A program made the translations under genes and the position numbers. A DNA stretch of 64,000 bases. Origin: Neltuma alba (lineage: Eukaryota > Streptophyta > Magnoliopsida > Fabales > Fabaceae). Location: contig NW_021634768.1 in assembly GCF_004799145.2 (NCBI RefSeq), positions 1-64,000 on the forward strand, written 5' to 3'. This document shows positions 36,960-47,831 of the stretch, in pieces. Position 1 is the first letter of the stretch. Every line of letters starts with the position of its first letter. The notes beneath the pieces are model-generated. The model was not told the origin of the DNA, made no database searches, and saw only the letters and a program-made list of their open reading frames with translations.

Positions 36960-39474
36960 CGTTATTTTGCACGCTCTCTCCCTTATGCACGCATGGTTAT
37001 AAGATTGAATGGAGTGTAATTTAAATAAAGCACCTTCTCTTTTAGATTGTGATAATTTAATCCGTTCCACTCCTAAACATTGTGCGGATAATATAAAAAA
37101 TAATTAAAAAAAAGTTGAATTCTGGGATAACTTTACCATTCCACAAGTTACGAAGAATAAAATGGAAAAGAGAGAATTATAATAAGGTCCTAAAAAGAAA
37201 AAATAATTACAAAAGAAGTCTTGAAAGTTATCACTTTTTATTATAAAACTTGTCATTACATACTATTTAAATTGTTATTGAGATCTTTTAGTAATTATCT
37301 TTTTTAGAAGTTGGTTATAATTCTCCCAAAAGAAAAAACAAAGACTTAATCAACTGACTAACATGTCACCAAGTGGCGAAGCTCCCAAAGAATAGTCATT
37401 ACCGGTGAAAGTAAAGCAATCATCACAAAACCATATCTTTGCCCTAAACTCTCTATAACTTCTTCTACTCTCAATTAAAAAAAAAAAAAAGAAGGAAAGA
37501 AAGTTGAGTTCTTATCTTGCTTAATTTTCCTTGTTCACTGCGAATTTCATCACATCAGATTTTATTTTAGTCTTTAATTAATTGATTTGAGATTTTTCTC
37601 ATTATAACTCGTACCATTATACTACGCTTTAATAAGAAAAATTCAAACTCATACCTTCACGTTTTAAAAAAAAAAATTTAAGAAAGATGTTTCGTGTTAC
37701 TTGAGTTATAAAGCCCCACTAGTTAATTTCAAAAGTTTTAACAGTACTCTTGATCCATATTATAACAAGCCTTCCAAAACATATTTTGATGCATTTTATA
37801 AGAAATTTTGACAGTTTCAATAAGCATTAAATATTTTGTGATACATACCTATATTTAATAAAAATGGGAGAGAGTATAAATTAACATGATCTTAAAATTC
37901 ATTGTGATTGATAAAAGTTATGCTTAAAAATTATTTAAATTTTATAACAAATTATGTTTTAACTATATTTTTATTGGGAGATTTATAACTTTTACGTCAT
38001 GGATTAACAATAAAGCTATTCGGGTAAATGAAAACGAAGTGAGGTGAAATCAAGTTCATGTTTCCAAAATGATTCTTTGGTAGTTCTTCCTAATCATTTT
38101 ATCAATCATAAAGTGGCATTTACCCATTGGGGTAGTGCGGGCATCTCTTTTTTCTTCTGTTTTTTTTTTTTGGGTTCAAATAATGATAAAAGTATCTAGG
38201 TGGTTGAAAAAGAAGTGTGTCTGAAAAACGACCAACCTATGGCGGTCAACTATGGAATACTACTATTACATAAAGCAAGATTATTATTATTATTATTATT
38301 ATAATATTTTATAGTAAATGGCAATGGCATCATCACATTAATCCATTAAAAAATGTCTCTAAAGTTATGCACGCACATATACGGTTGATATGATCAACGT
38401 GATCCTATATATTTATTCTTTTTAATTTGTCTGGACCCTTTAATTCCCATATAAACCACCAGAAAATTTTAAAGTGAGAAATTAAAACGAATGTTGAGAA
38501 TTGCACCCTAAAAAAAATATTAAGGTGAATTCTGAGCGCAGCAATCACCAAATATACTGTAAAATATCAAATATATATTACCCTATGTACCCTAATATAA
38601 AACTGATTTGATATTTTCGTTTTATATAAGATCACAATATATTTTTTGTCTTTTATATTATATAAATTTTTCTAAAATATTTTATAATAGTTACATAGTT
38701 AAAAATTCAATCAAATAATAGTTCTAACTAATACATGTAATTGGCAAGGATATTTTAGAAAAATAATACTTATTTATTATAAATAACTAACTTACAAAAT
38801 TTTTTTAATCAATTTAAATTAGTTAATTAAATTTTATATTAATCACAAAAAGTAGCATATGAAGTGGCAAATAGGTGATGAAAAGATGGAATGCTGTTTT
38901 GTCTTCAACTGAACACAAAATTATTTTGTATTCCCTACCTGGATCTGTTATTGAAAAGAAAGGAATTAGGGAGTGAAAGGAGACGGAAGTAAACAGTAAA
39001 AATTGAAGGGTGGATCCAATAAAGTGGCTTTCACCGCATAATAGTGAAATTAGAGTCAAATAGTTTGCCCGGTAAACGTAATCTCCCCTGAAAATCTCTA
39101 CATATTTGACTTTTTTTTTACAATTAAAAATAAATATTTAGTTAAATGGGAAAATTCATATATTTCACCTTAAAAGGTAGGCCACCGCTATCAATGACTT
39201 CATCTGGGACACTTCTAGTATAGTTTTTCTTGAGTCAAAAATATCTCTTTATTTAACTTTCATCTTTAAAGAATTTGTCAAAAAAGCGTGAAAAAGTACT
39301 AACCTCGCTTAAGAATCACGTTTTTAGGCGGAAAAAAGCATCAAGTTATGATTTATTAATGAAGTTTGGATAATAACTTTTTTTTTTTATGGTTTTTTCT
39401 GGGGGAAACGATAATCTAAGATTAAAAGATACATCATTTTAAAAAAAAAAACTATGTGATTGACATTTTTTAAT
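36960..39474. repeat. Segmental duplication, copy B (about 2.5 kb)
   Basis: Collinear with 31891-36233. It lacks the three MITEs of copy A and about 1.28 kb, and carries about 170 bp (38353-38520) that copy A lacks. No gene in either copy. Confidence 0.88.
38577..38855. mobile_element. Old mariner-type MITE, uninterrupted partner of 34778-35318
   Basis: The same element as in copy A without the nested insertion. Ends are worn (taccctatgtaccctaatat at the left, agtag at the right). Confidence 0.6.
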
Positions 39475-39523
39475 TTGGTCAATGAGATTTTTTTTTTGGG
39501 CCTGGTCAATAAGAAATTTAATA

Positions 39524-39792
39524 CTCCCCAGTCCTTAATATAGACCCATTTAACTAATTTGATTATATTAAGGAAGTTAGATAAGTTAGATTATTATAAT
39601 AAATTTAACACGTATTTTCCTAAAATACCATAATCATTTTCTTCACAAACCCCCTTTCTCTTCTACTTGATTATGGTGAAGGAGTATCCATAGGGGTAAT
39701 TTAGAGAAAATTGATAAGTATGAGAAATGGGTCTTATATTTAGGATCAAAACCAACTCAAACATTTTGGTCCTATATTAAAGACTAGAGGAG
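39524..39792. mobile_element. Mariner-type MITE, 269 bp
   Basis: Ends CTCCCCAGTCC / GACTAGAGGAG with TA flanks (39522-39523, 39793-39794). Body matches the 271 bp subfamily (acccatttaactaatttgat). Confidence 0.83.
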
Positions 39793-39794
39793 TA

Positions 39795-40890
39795 CTTTAT
39801 AAGGATGACCTTAACCGAAAAAAAAAGCTACTACATTAGACCTTTTTTTTTTTTTTTTCTGGTGGGCAGATGTTAGTATTTTTCTTTTGCTCCACATAGA
39901 TATTTTTTTTATTGGAAGCAATTATATTTGAAACATTACCAGATATGAAATATAGACAAATCTATTTGACAGAGATTCAAATCTTAATTTGTTATACCGT
40001 GAGAAAGTAATTCCTTCAGTTAGACCAATCGGTAGATGACATATATTAGTGTAGGCAAAGAGGCCTGGACACAGAACAAAGTGCAGGTCCACAACCTCAT
40101 TATAAACAAGTAAGGAACAGATCTATTCAATAAAGAAAGCAGGTCATGAAAAATGAGCAGCCTTTCTTGAAGAATAAAAATCTGAATTGGACCACCCAAA
40201 AAAAAAAAAGAGAAGAAGAATAAGCACGAGTAACAGGATGCTATGCCCGGAATAGAATGCCTACATAATCCAAAAATGAGAAGGCTTTATTGAGAATAAA
40301 AATACAATAATATTGCATGACATTCCGTCAATTTGTTTTTTGCAATCACAAGATGAAATATCTTTATTCTAAAAATCTCCACTTTCATTTGATTTTTAAT
40401 AGCGTTCAAAATATTCTGTTAGATATTTTAAATTTTTTTAATTATTAAATAATTTAAAAGTATCAGTCCACCGTCATCATGATCTAAAAAATCCCGTAAT
40501 TTCTGTCTTAATCAAACCCAACTGGATATTCTATCTGTGCCTCCCCCAGCTCTAGGATCAGCAAACTAGAACACAACCCTCGGATTTCAAAGCCCAAAAC
40601 GGCCCACACAAAATTTGGGCTTGACTTTCAGGCTTCAAGCCCATTGTTTTTTTTGGGTCCACAGCACGGCTAACGAGTTTTGAATCTACTACAAAAGCAG
40701 ATCAAGACATCCATTAATCTTTAATAGTGAACACCCCATCTGCACAATCATCAATCAATCCTATCAAAATGCCAATAGAGATTGGATTTAACATAAAAAG
40801 TTAATCTCTCACAACCTAATGAATCAATGTCCGAATTTTTATTGGAGAAGTTTTCATATTTATGTTTGACAGTGCTTATCTAATAAAATA
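39795..40890. other. Intergenic, no gene seen
   Basis: Poly-T at 39842-39859 and a stretch with several GGCCCA/TTGGGC-like motifs at 40590-40660, which resemble plant promoter elements but have no gene nearby. No coding signal. Confidence 0.4.
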
Positions 40891-41135
40891 CTCCTCCGTC
40901 CTTATTATAAGACCCCATTTGACTTTTTATTTGGTCCTAATTATAGACCCCAATCCATTTTGTCTCTTATATTTATGCATTTTTTCCCAAGTAATCCTTC
41001 TAAAAATGATAGTTTTAGCCAATATACTTAATTAGCATATTTAGGCATGACAACACTTATTTATATAAATAACCATTAACTTACTTCCTTATCTCCTCAA
41101 ATAAGTCAATTGGTCTTATATTAGGACCGGAGGAG
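40891..41135. mobile_element. Mariner-type MITE, 245 bp
   Basis: Ends CTCCTCCGTCC / GGACCGGAGGAG with TA (40889-40890, 41136-41137). Same subfamily as 35595, with small deletions. Confidence 0.87.
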
Positions 41136-41401
41136 TACAAGTACTTATAAATAAAAAATCATCAAATGGGCCTGTACAAGTAAAATAAAATAAATAAAAA
41201 AAAACATGACAAATGAAGAAAAAGTGATAAGAAATGTACTGAATATTATTAATTAATTAAATAAAGGAATAGCCAACAAACTTAATTTAAGTTTATTTTT
41301 TATTTTTTATTTTTTTTCTTTCTTCCTTCTTTTCTTTTTTGGAATTACCCAACAGGGAGATGCAGCTTGCGTTCGGATGGCGTGGGATGATCCACAGCTG
41401 G

Positions 41402-41433
41402 CGGTAACCGTTAACCACGGTAAACCACGGTTA
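41402..41433. promoter_or_regulatory. Palindromic MYB-like motif cluster upstream of the GRP gene
   Basis: Repeats of GTTAACCACGG, GTAAACCACGG and their inverse GGTTAC form an imperfect palindrome about 70 bp upstream of the TATA box. AACCG/GGTTA cores are typical MYB-binding sequences; binding is inferred. Confidence 0.35.
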
Positions 41434-41498
41434 CATGTGCAGTATGCGCTGGGCCATTCTGACTGGGTCAGCTTTAACCATAGTTAACATTCACCCGC

Positions 41499-41506
41499 TA
41501 TATAAT
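41499..41506 (+). promoter_or_regulatory. TATA box of the glycine-rich RNA-binding protein gene
   Basis: TATATAAT lies 93 bp before the ATG at 41599, with a pyrimidine-rich leader between. Confidence 0.7.
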
Positions 41507-41598
41507 CACCCCTTAGGTCACATTATCTTCACACAGCCTCCTTCCAATTCTCATTTATCCTTTGTTTCCTTTTGCCTTTATATCTCTCTTTTGCATCG

Positions 41599-42333
41599 AT
41601 GGCTTCTGCAGATGTTGAGTATCGTTGCTTTGTCGGTGGGCTCGCATGGGCTACCGACAACGATGCCCTTGGCCAGGCCTTTGCTCCTTTCGGCGATGTT
41701 ATTGAATCGAAGGTCCGTTTGATGCAACATCGGGATCCGATCTGATACGATTAGGATTCGGGTTTTCTTGATCCATATCTGATCCCGTGCTCTCTCTGAT
41801 CTGTTTGTGTTACTTGATCTATGATACTTGTGTTACTGTCTATGATTCTTTTATTACTCACGCCAATCGGTACGTTCATCTTCTTCCTTTCTCCCAAAGG
41901 CGAAGAACGATCGGTTATTCTACTTTCTTTACGACTTCGCATACTAGATCTGATCGATGGTTTTGTTGTGCAGATTATCAACGATCGCGAGACCGGAAGG
42001 TCCAGAGGGTTCGGATTCGTGACGTTCTCCTCAGAGCAGTCTATGAGGGATGCGATCGAAGGCATGAACGGTCAGAGCCTTGATGGTCGGAACATTACGG
42101 TGAACGAAGCTCAGTCTCGTGGAAGAGGCGGCGGCGGCGGCGGATACGGCGGTGGGAGTGGGTATAGCCGCGGTGGAGGCGGATACGGAGGCGGCGGGTA
42201 CGGAGGCGGCGGACGCCGCGAGGGTGGATACTACAAGAGTGGTGGAGGATACGGCGGCGGCGGCGGTTATGGTGATCGTGGCTCTCGCTACTCTCGTGGG
42301 GGTGGTGAGTCCTATGGAAACTGGAGGGATTAA
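41599..42333 (+). CDS. Glycine-rich RNA-binding protein, GRP7/GRP8 type (two exons, 157 residues)
   Basis: Exons 41599-41712 (38 codons) and 41974-42333 join in phase 0. The single RRM spans about residues 8-85, with RNP-2 CFVGGLAW (10-17) and RNP-1 RGFGFVTF (49-56). The C-terminal half is a Gly-rich tail with GGGGYGGGGY-type repeats and scattered Arg, Tyr and Ser, ending YGNWRD. In Arabidopsis, GRP7 and GRP8 are nuclear and cytosolic RNA chaperones in a circadian and stress-linked loop that limits its own level by alternative splicing of this same RRM intron. The 261 bp intron here also has a second consensus donor (G|GTACGT at 41870), which would give the same kind of non-productive message. 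No breaks seen. Confidence 0.95.
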
Positions 42334-42678
42334 GTAGATTGATCGGTGTAGGGTAGATTTAGAATAATGAGTTTTTATGGTGTTAGATAGGCCTTTCTGG
42401 GTCTGGGATTTACTGTACTTTGGCGATGAAAGTGTGATGGTTTCTGTTATGGTTCTGTTTCGTGTCATTCAGGCTTCGTACTTTGTAATCAATCAACTAT
42501 AGTTGAAGAATTTCTATTTTGTCCATCCTTTATTCTTCAAATGATGGAATCTGTAATGGCGTGATTGCATCATCCAATTACGTCTTCGATTTTGGATAAG
42601 ATTTTATTAATAATCATACTAAACAAGATCTTCTGTTGTTCATACCTGAGCGGATCATCTTACCAATCGTATATAATA

Positions 42679-42927
42679 CTCTTTCGGTTTTTATTATAAG
42701 ACCCAATTTGATTTTTTATTTGGTTCTAATTATAAAACCCAATTCATTTTGTCTCTTATATTTATGTATTTTTTTTCAACATAATCCTTGATAGTTTTAG
42801 TCAATATACTTAATTAGCAAGGATATTTTAGGAATGACAACACTTATTTATTATAAATAACCAACTTAACTTACTTCTTTAATCTCCTTAAATAAGTTAA
42901 TTGGGTCTTATAATTAGGACCGAGGAG
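42679..42927. mobile_element. Mariner-type MITE, 249 bp, downstream of the GRP gene
   Basis: Ends CTCTTTCGGT / GGACCGAGGAG with TA flanks (42677-42678, 42928-42929), about 345 bp past the GRP stop codon. Same subfamily as 35595. Confidence 0.83.
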
Positions 42928-42929
42928 TA

Positions 42930-44236
42930 TTATATTAATTTATTTGTCAAACGCTTGCTTTTCGCCCACTCGTAACCGCTTTTTTATGTATAAAGTTCGT
43001 TGACAACTTGACGTCACATTTTCTGAGATTGATAGTCGGATAATTGTTCTTACATCTCATGAACATCAATTTAGTATAAACGAGTCAGCTGAACCGGTGC
43101 TCTCTGTCCGACTTGTGGCGATTCTTAAAAGCTCTGCGCAGACGCAGGGTATAAGTATCATAACCTATCTGTCCACGCTTTCTTTAAATTAAGCTTAATT
43201 TTGCTGAGTGGTAAGGTGTATTTTATTTGCATGTCCTATTGCTATAAATGTTTTATATTCGCATCGGCTTGTCCTTCAGTTCCAATCTTGTCGCCCACAA
43301 GACGTACCATTGGAATCTGATTTGGCACTTCGCTTTTACTTATTTTGTTCAGCACAATCGAATCGGTTCCCATACAACTGCACGATTACCATCTTCCATT
43401 CTAATTCTGAGTCGAAAATGTTGTTTGCTGTTCTGCTTGGTTTTTATTTACCAACACTGGTTTCCTGATTGCATAGTGGGTGCTCGACAAAATTCCTAAT
43501 TTCTAATGAGAACAAAGAGAGAGCTTAAGATAAGCATGGGTAAGAACGGAGGAGCAAAAGGAGCACTAAAATTAACATTCTGCATCGAAGCCTTGCAGTG
43601 CGGACCAGTGGTGAGGTTGCAATGCGGTCTTTGGGTGCTGAGTAGGGTTCTGGGTGTGGGTGGGCTGTACCACTTGTGAAAGGTATGCTCCTCCCCTTCT
43701 TTTGACTTGCATAATTGTTTCTGTTATGTCTTTCCTCCTCAATCATTGTGTTTCTGCGCTTTTATTTACCTCATAAACATCAAGGGAAATTGTAACATGA
43801 CAGCATTATGATCCATATATTACATGTTGTATGTCAAAAGTTTCAAGGTGACAGCGCATTTCTGTGTGAGAGCTTGACTAGGATTCCTCCCGTCCCCTCG
43901 TGACAAGCTGTTTATTTTGAATTCGGTCATGATTTGCTCTCTTTGCATATTGTATTTATCAACATTGTTATGCTGGGCATCCGCATACGACTCGTGGAAG
44001 GTTTGGTTAATTTTTTGTTAGATATGATTTGATACCGATTAAACTGAGGAACTTGTGATGAATTCAAAATTTGCATGCTAAAAGTAACATTAGGTTATTA
44101 TTTAGGGTACCAATAAGTAATATGTAGTTTGATTTACGGCCTAAGTTATATTAGGTTCTCTCACGCCAATTGCAAGCTTTCCGGTAGGCACTATGGAGTA
44201 TATGTTGCAATCATATATGGTCATCATTTGGTTGCT
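42930..44236. other. Intergenic, no intact gene seen
   Basis: Base composition is less AT-rich than the 24-41 kb block, and frames of 70-86 codons occur at 43208-43746, but none resembles a known family. It may contain decayed gene or retroelement sequence. Confidence 0.35.
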
Positions 44237-44396
44237 TTAGAAATGTGAAATTGTTCCACATCTGCACTGAAGAAGAGAACAAAGACTAAGCATAGGCGTG
44301 AGAAGTCTGTTAATGTCGCTTAAAACAATGTGGTGTACAACTACAAGTGTCATTTTTGTTGGAATCACAATCTAAAAAGGGGCTCTTTACTGTAAG
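44237..44396 (+). pseudogene. Fragment resembling a RNase P Rpr2/Rpp21-domain protein
   Basis: One frame reads NCSTSALKKRTKTKHRREKS, then VNVA, a TAA stop, and NNVVYNYKCHFCWNHNLKRG. The basic KxKHRR stretch followed by NNVVY.CHFC..NLKRG fits, from memory, the zinc-ribbon end of plant Rpr2-domain proteins (RNase P/MRP subunit related). A TGA lies just before the Asn and a TAA in the middle; no flanking exons were found. Dead fragment; the family call is moderate. Confidence 0.45.
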
Positions 44397-44449
44397 TCAA
44401 TCAACAGTATTATGGTGTTGATATATGTCATATTACTGAGTTTTGTTTT

Positions 44450-44549
44450 CTGACATAGTTCTCTTTTGCTTTAGGGCATATCAATCAAGAGTATTAAGGC
44501 TGACATAGTTCTCTTTTGCTTTAGGGCATATCAATCAAGAGTATTAAGG
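44450..44549. repeat. Perfect tandem duplication, 2 x 50 bp
   Basis: The unit ctgacatagttctcttttgc... occurs at 44450-44499 and again at 44500-44549 without a change. Confidence 0.9.
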
Positions 44550-44914
44550 TGATACAAGTTAGTGTTTGTATAGTTTTCTTCCCTTGATCTATTAATAATT
44601 ATTTCATCCCGAAGTCTTTCATTGAAAGTTTTACTCACCATACTCCAAAGTCCAAACGCTGAGTTAAACCTATCAAGCAGTTGTGATTTAATGCAAAGGT
44701 CAGGTTTATCAGGATTTAACAGGACAGTTTTATCCCTAGTTTAAGTCATCACTTGTCATCCTTGCTCTCACGCAACTCTTTATTATGGGACCCAACCCAC
44801 GCAGGAGATGGATGTGAGTTTTTGGTTTGATGCTCTTACATTTGTGTCAATATCAAAGATGGGTCCAGCCCAACAAATCCTAATACCAACTCACAATCAT
44901 ATTACACTTGGTGT

Positions 44915-45410
44915 TTGAATGTTGAATCACTTCCTACTCCTATCACTCGTAATACTTGGCAGCCTCCTCCTCTAGACTGTGGGAAGGTGAATGTAGATGG
45001 CGCAATGTCCTCCTCTAGAAAGAAAGCGAGTTGCGGAGGATCCTATGTAAGGGATCACAGCGGTTGTTGGATTGCTGGTTTCTCTCATGCTGTTGGAAAC
45101 TGTAGTGTGTCAGAAGCTGAAGAATGGACCGTTTTGAGAGGTCTTAATTTTGTTTGGGAGATGGGGTTCAGGAAAATAATTGTTGAATCTGCCTTTAAGG
45201 TTGTCATAGAAAAGATCCTTGATAGATGCAACAATGGTTCAAACAGCCAGTTCTTTTGCAGATACAGAGCATGATGGAGTATGATTGGGATATTCGGTTT
45301 CAATATAAAAATTCCCAGAGCAGAATTACATCGCAGATGCCCTTGCAAAGCAAGGTTTACGTAGGACCTCATTTTACTGTGTGTCTAGGAATACTTGGAT
45401 TAACTTTTGA
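44915..45410 (+). pseudogene. RNase H-like (RVT_3) domain relic, non-LTR retrotransposon type
   Basis: The frame at 44915-45274 holds WQPPPLDCGKVNVDGAMSS, GGSYVRDHSGCWIAGFSHAV, and SEAEEWTVLRGLNFVWEMG: the plant RNase H fold found in LINE polyproteins and many single-domain relics. The first Asp (NVDGA) and the Glu of AEE are kept, but the third acidic site reads VESAFKVV where ESDS is usual. After a stop and at least one shift near 45310, another frame gives QNYIADALAKQGLRRTS, the expected last motif. No reverse transcriptase was found upstream. Not functional. Confidence 0.75.
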
Positions 45411-46443
45411 AAAGTGATATTACAGTATTTGAGGTAAATACATAACAAAAATGTTATCTCGACTCTTGTGAAAGTTTTTTTCAAAGTGCTTATGAGGGTT
45501 CCCAAGCCTCCCGTCCATGCCATTTTCGGGCCTTGGTTACCTATGATTGTCTGGGAATCATTCTCTTTATTTCAGGCTTTAGCCCTTTGTACGAAAAAAT
45601 TGAATAACATCATGCTCAACTTATTGTTTAGTTTCAATCACAGTCACAATGATCTTGTTGTAGCACATTTTATTCAGAAGTGATTTCATCCTTTTTATTC
45701 ATGTGTTCATGTTTTCAGAAAAGAGTGATACATATGATGGTTGTAGAAGATTCACGTTTCACAAATAGTCGTGTGTGTGAGACAGTAATAGATAGGTATC
45801 CAACTATCAGACACTTAAGATTTGTTGGTTTTTTTCCCTTCAATTTTGACTTTGGTGGAGAGCATTTAATACAGAGATGATTTTCAAAACCATATCAGCA
45901 GAAATTGAAGACTCCGAGATTTGAATTGCTCTTTCAGTGAAGAAGAAGGGCAAACGGCATCGGTTGATTTGTGATGTTCACGAGGAGATATGATCACGGG
46001 AATAATTGGAAGTTCGAGATCTCATATCTTAGAAAGTAGGAGTATAAAACAAAAATTTCCCGGTCAAATAAATATTATCTGCAAAAAAATTAAGAATAAC
46101 ATTGAGAAAAACAAGGAAAAAATTGAAAAAAGAAAGAAAAAAAAATTCGCAGCAGTTTCAGGCGCAAGTCTAGACTCTAGAACGACCATGTCCCCCGTTT
46201 TCAGCATAAAAAATTTTCTTTTATTCAATTCCAAGCAGATTCTCTTCTCTTGGAGAAGCAAAATGCAGCATTGCTAATACTATTTTATTGCATATTGGCA
46301 TTGTAAGGGGTGGGGACCTAGATAGGGAGATTTAAAATCAGATTTTGAGAAGGGAATTTAATCATTTTAAACTTTATTGACAACTGAAAAACATGCAATT
46401 ATAAGTTTTAAAGTAGAAAATTATAATAGGGTTATGCTAGCTA
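45411..46443. other. Intergenic, no gene recognised
   Basis: Short frames (60-95 codons) with no family match, plus an A-rich stretch at 46080-46145. Possibly the tail of the retroelement relic. Confidence 0.35.
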
Positions 46444-46729
46444 CTACCTCATATCTTTAGTATACAAGCTAGTTTGACTTTTAATTTAGTTATAAATATA
46501 TGATCTAAATTCATTTTGTTTTTCATATATATATATATATATATTTTCAAATAGTCCTTGTAGTAGTGTATATTTTAAAAGATATATCAAATAGTAGTTC
46601 TTATTAATGTACATGATTAGTAAGAATATTTTAGAAAAGAACACTATTTATTACAAAGAACTAATTTAACTAATTTTTTTAATCTATTTAAATTAGTTAA
46701 CTAGCTCTTCAATTAAGGATTGGAGGTAA
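46444..46729. mobile_element. Mariner-type MITE, diverged, about 286 bp
   Basis: Left end CTACCTCATATC and right end GATTGGAGGTAA with TA nearby; the interior keeps 'tatgatctaaattcattttg' and 'aattagttaactagct'. Contains a (TA)n tract at 46527-46543. Confidence 0.68.
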
Positions 46730-46867
46730 TACTTGTTTGAGATTTCTTAATAATTAAATTTCTTAATCGCTAACTCATAATAATTCTCCAAACTAAATAT
46801 GTGGACAGGTAAAGAGGTGCATTTCACAAGATCATCATTTTTGTTAGTCGAAACTCCAAAGTGATGT

Positions 46868-47004
46868 GGGGGTGTTTGGTTAACTCTAAAAGTATTTCTT
46901 AGAATCATTTTTTCGCAAATTGAAACAAACTCTTCCACATATTTACTTCGTATACCATAAAAACACTTCTAAAACCATGATTTTTGTTCTTACCCAAACA
47001 CCCC
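46868..47004. mobile_element. PIF/Harbinger (Tourist-like) MITE, 137 bp
   Basis: Ends GGGGGTGTTTGGTTAA and the complementary TTACCCAAACACCCC; TGT occurs on both sides (46865-46867, 47005-47007). The interior is the reverse of the element at 32268. Confidence 0.75.
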
Positions 47005-47007
47005 TGT

Positions 47008-47620
47008 AAACTATGACAGATTTTACCAATATAGTAATCTCGGTGGCAATAATTTAAGGACAAAGGGTAAAATGGTCATAACATAGCCTGCTTTCCTTAC
47101 CATACTAACTCTTGGTAAATTTCTCGAATCATGCTGGTTATGGTTTATAATTAAAATTGATGGAAAACAAGTTATAAAATTAAAATTATTTAAAATCTTT
47201 TATTTTGTCAAAAATTACTGTTAAATTTTTTTTTTTTGAAAAAAGGCTCTTGATGAAAGCTAACTACCATTTCTGATTTATAGTTTTCTCTTCTCAATAT
47301 AATTAATAAGGATATATAGTTAAAATTATCAGAGGTGTTTGTAGAAATCAATCATCATATATTAATTCTTTACTAAATTTAGTAAAATTTCATGGATTAG
47401 GAACTAAAAGAAGTATTTCAAAATATCACTTGCAAAAAGGCCAGAGGAGGATCCAATATCGTAGGTTTGACCGTCGTTGCTGAGACGACGTCGTTCTCTG
47501 CGAGGAGGAGGAACAGATGAGAACGAGGAATCGCAGAGAAAAGAGATCGCCTTCTTTCTCTCTTTCTATTCCCTGTGGCCATTTTCAGTCACACGCGCAT
47601 ACAGATGCATACAGGTTGTG
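47008..47620. other. Upstream flank of the KCS gene
   Basis: AT-rich with a T10 run near 47229; probable distal promoter of KCS. No gene seen. Confidence 0.4.
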
Positions 47621-47626
47621 TCTGTC

Positions 47627-47636
47627 TATATATATA
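47627..47636 (+). promoter_or_regulatory. TATA box of the KCS gene
   Basis: TATATATATA about 200 bp upstream of the ATG at 47832, followed by a GT-rich and pyrimidine-rich leader. Confidence 0.55.
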
Positions 47637-47831
47637 GGGGTGTGTGTTTGTGTGTATCGCTTCGATTAGATTAGCAATAGCAGGCAAGCTCCTCTCATGG
47701 CTTCCTACGCGAACTCGCTTCTTTCCTAATTCTTTCTAATTGGTATCATCCCCAGTTTCTCCGATTTTCATCGATTCAGATAAAAAAATTTTACCTTTAC
47801 ACATCATCTTCGAATCCCTATTTCACCCGCC

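Noticed and set aside
42031..42468. Antisense Thr/Ala-rich frame opposite the GRP tail
   Set aside because: A by-product of the Gly-codon repeats of the sense gene.
43208..43746. Three frames of 73-86 codons downstream of the GRP gene
   Set aside because: Overlapping frames on both strands without motifs or splice support.
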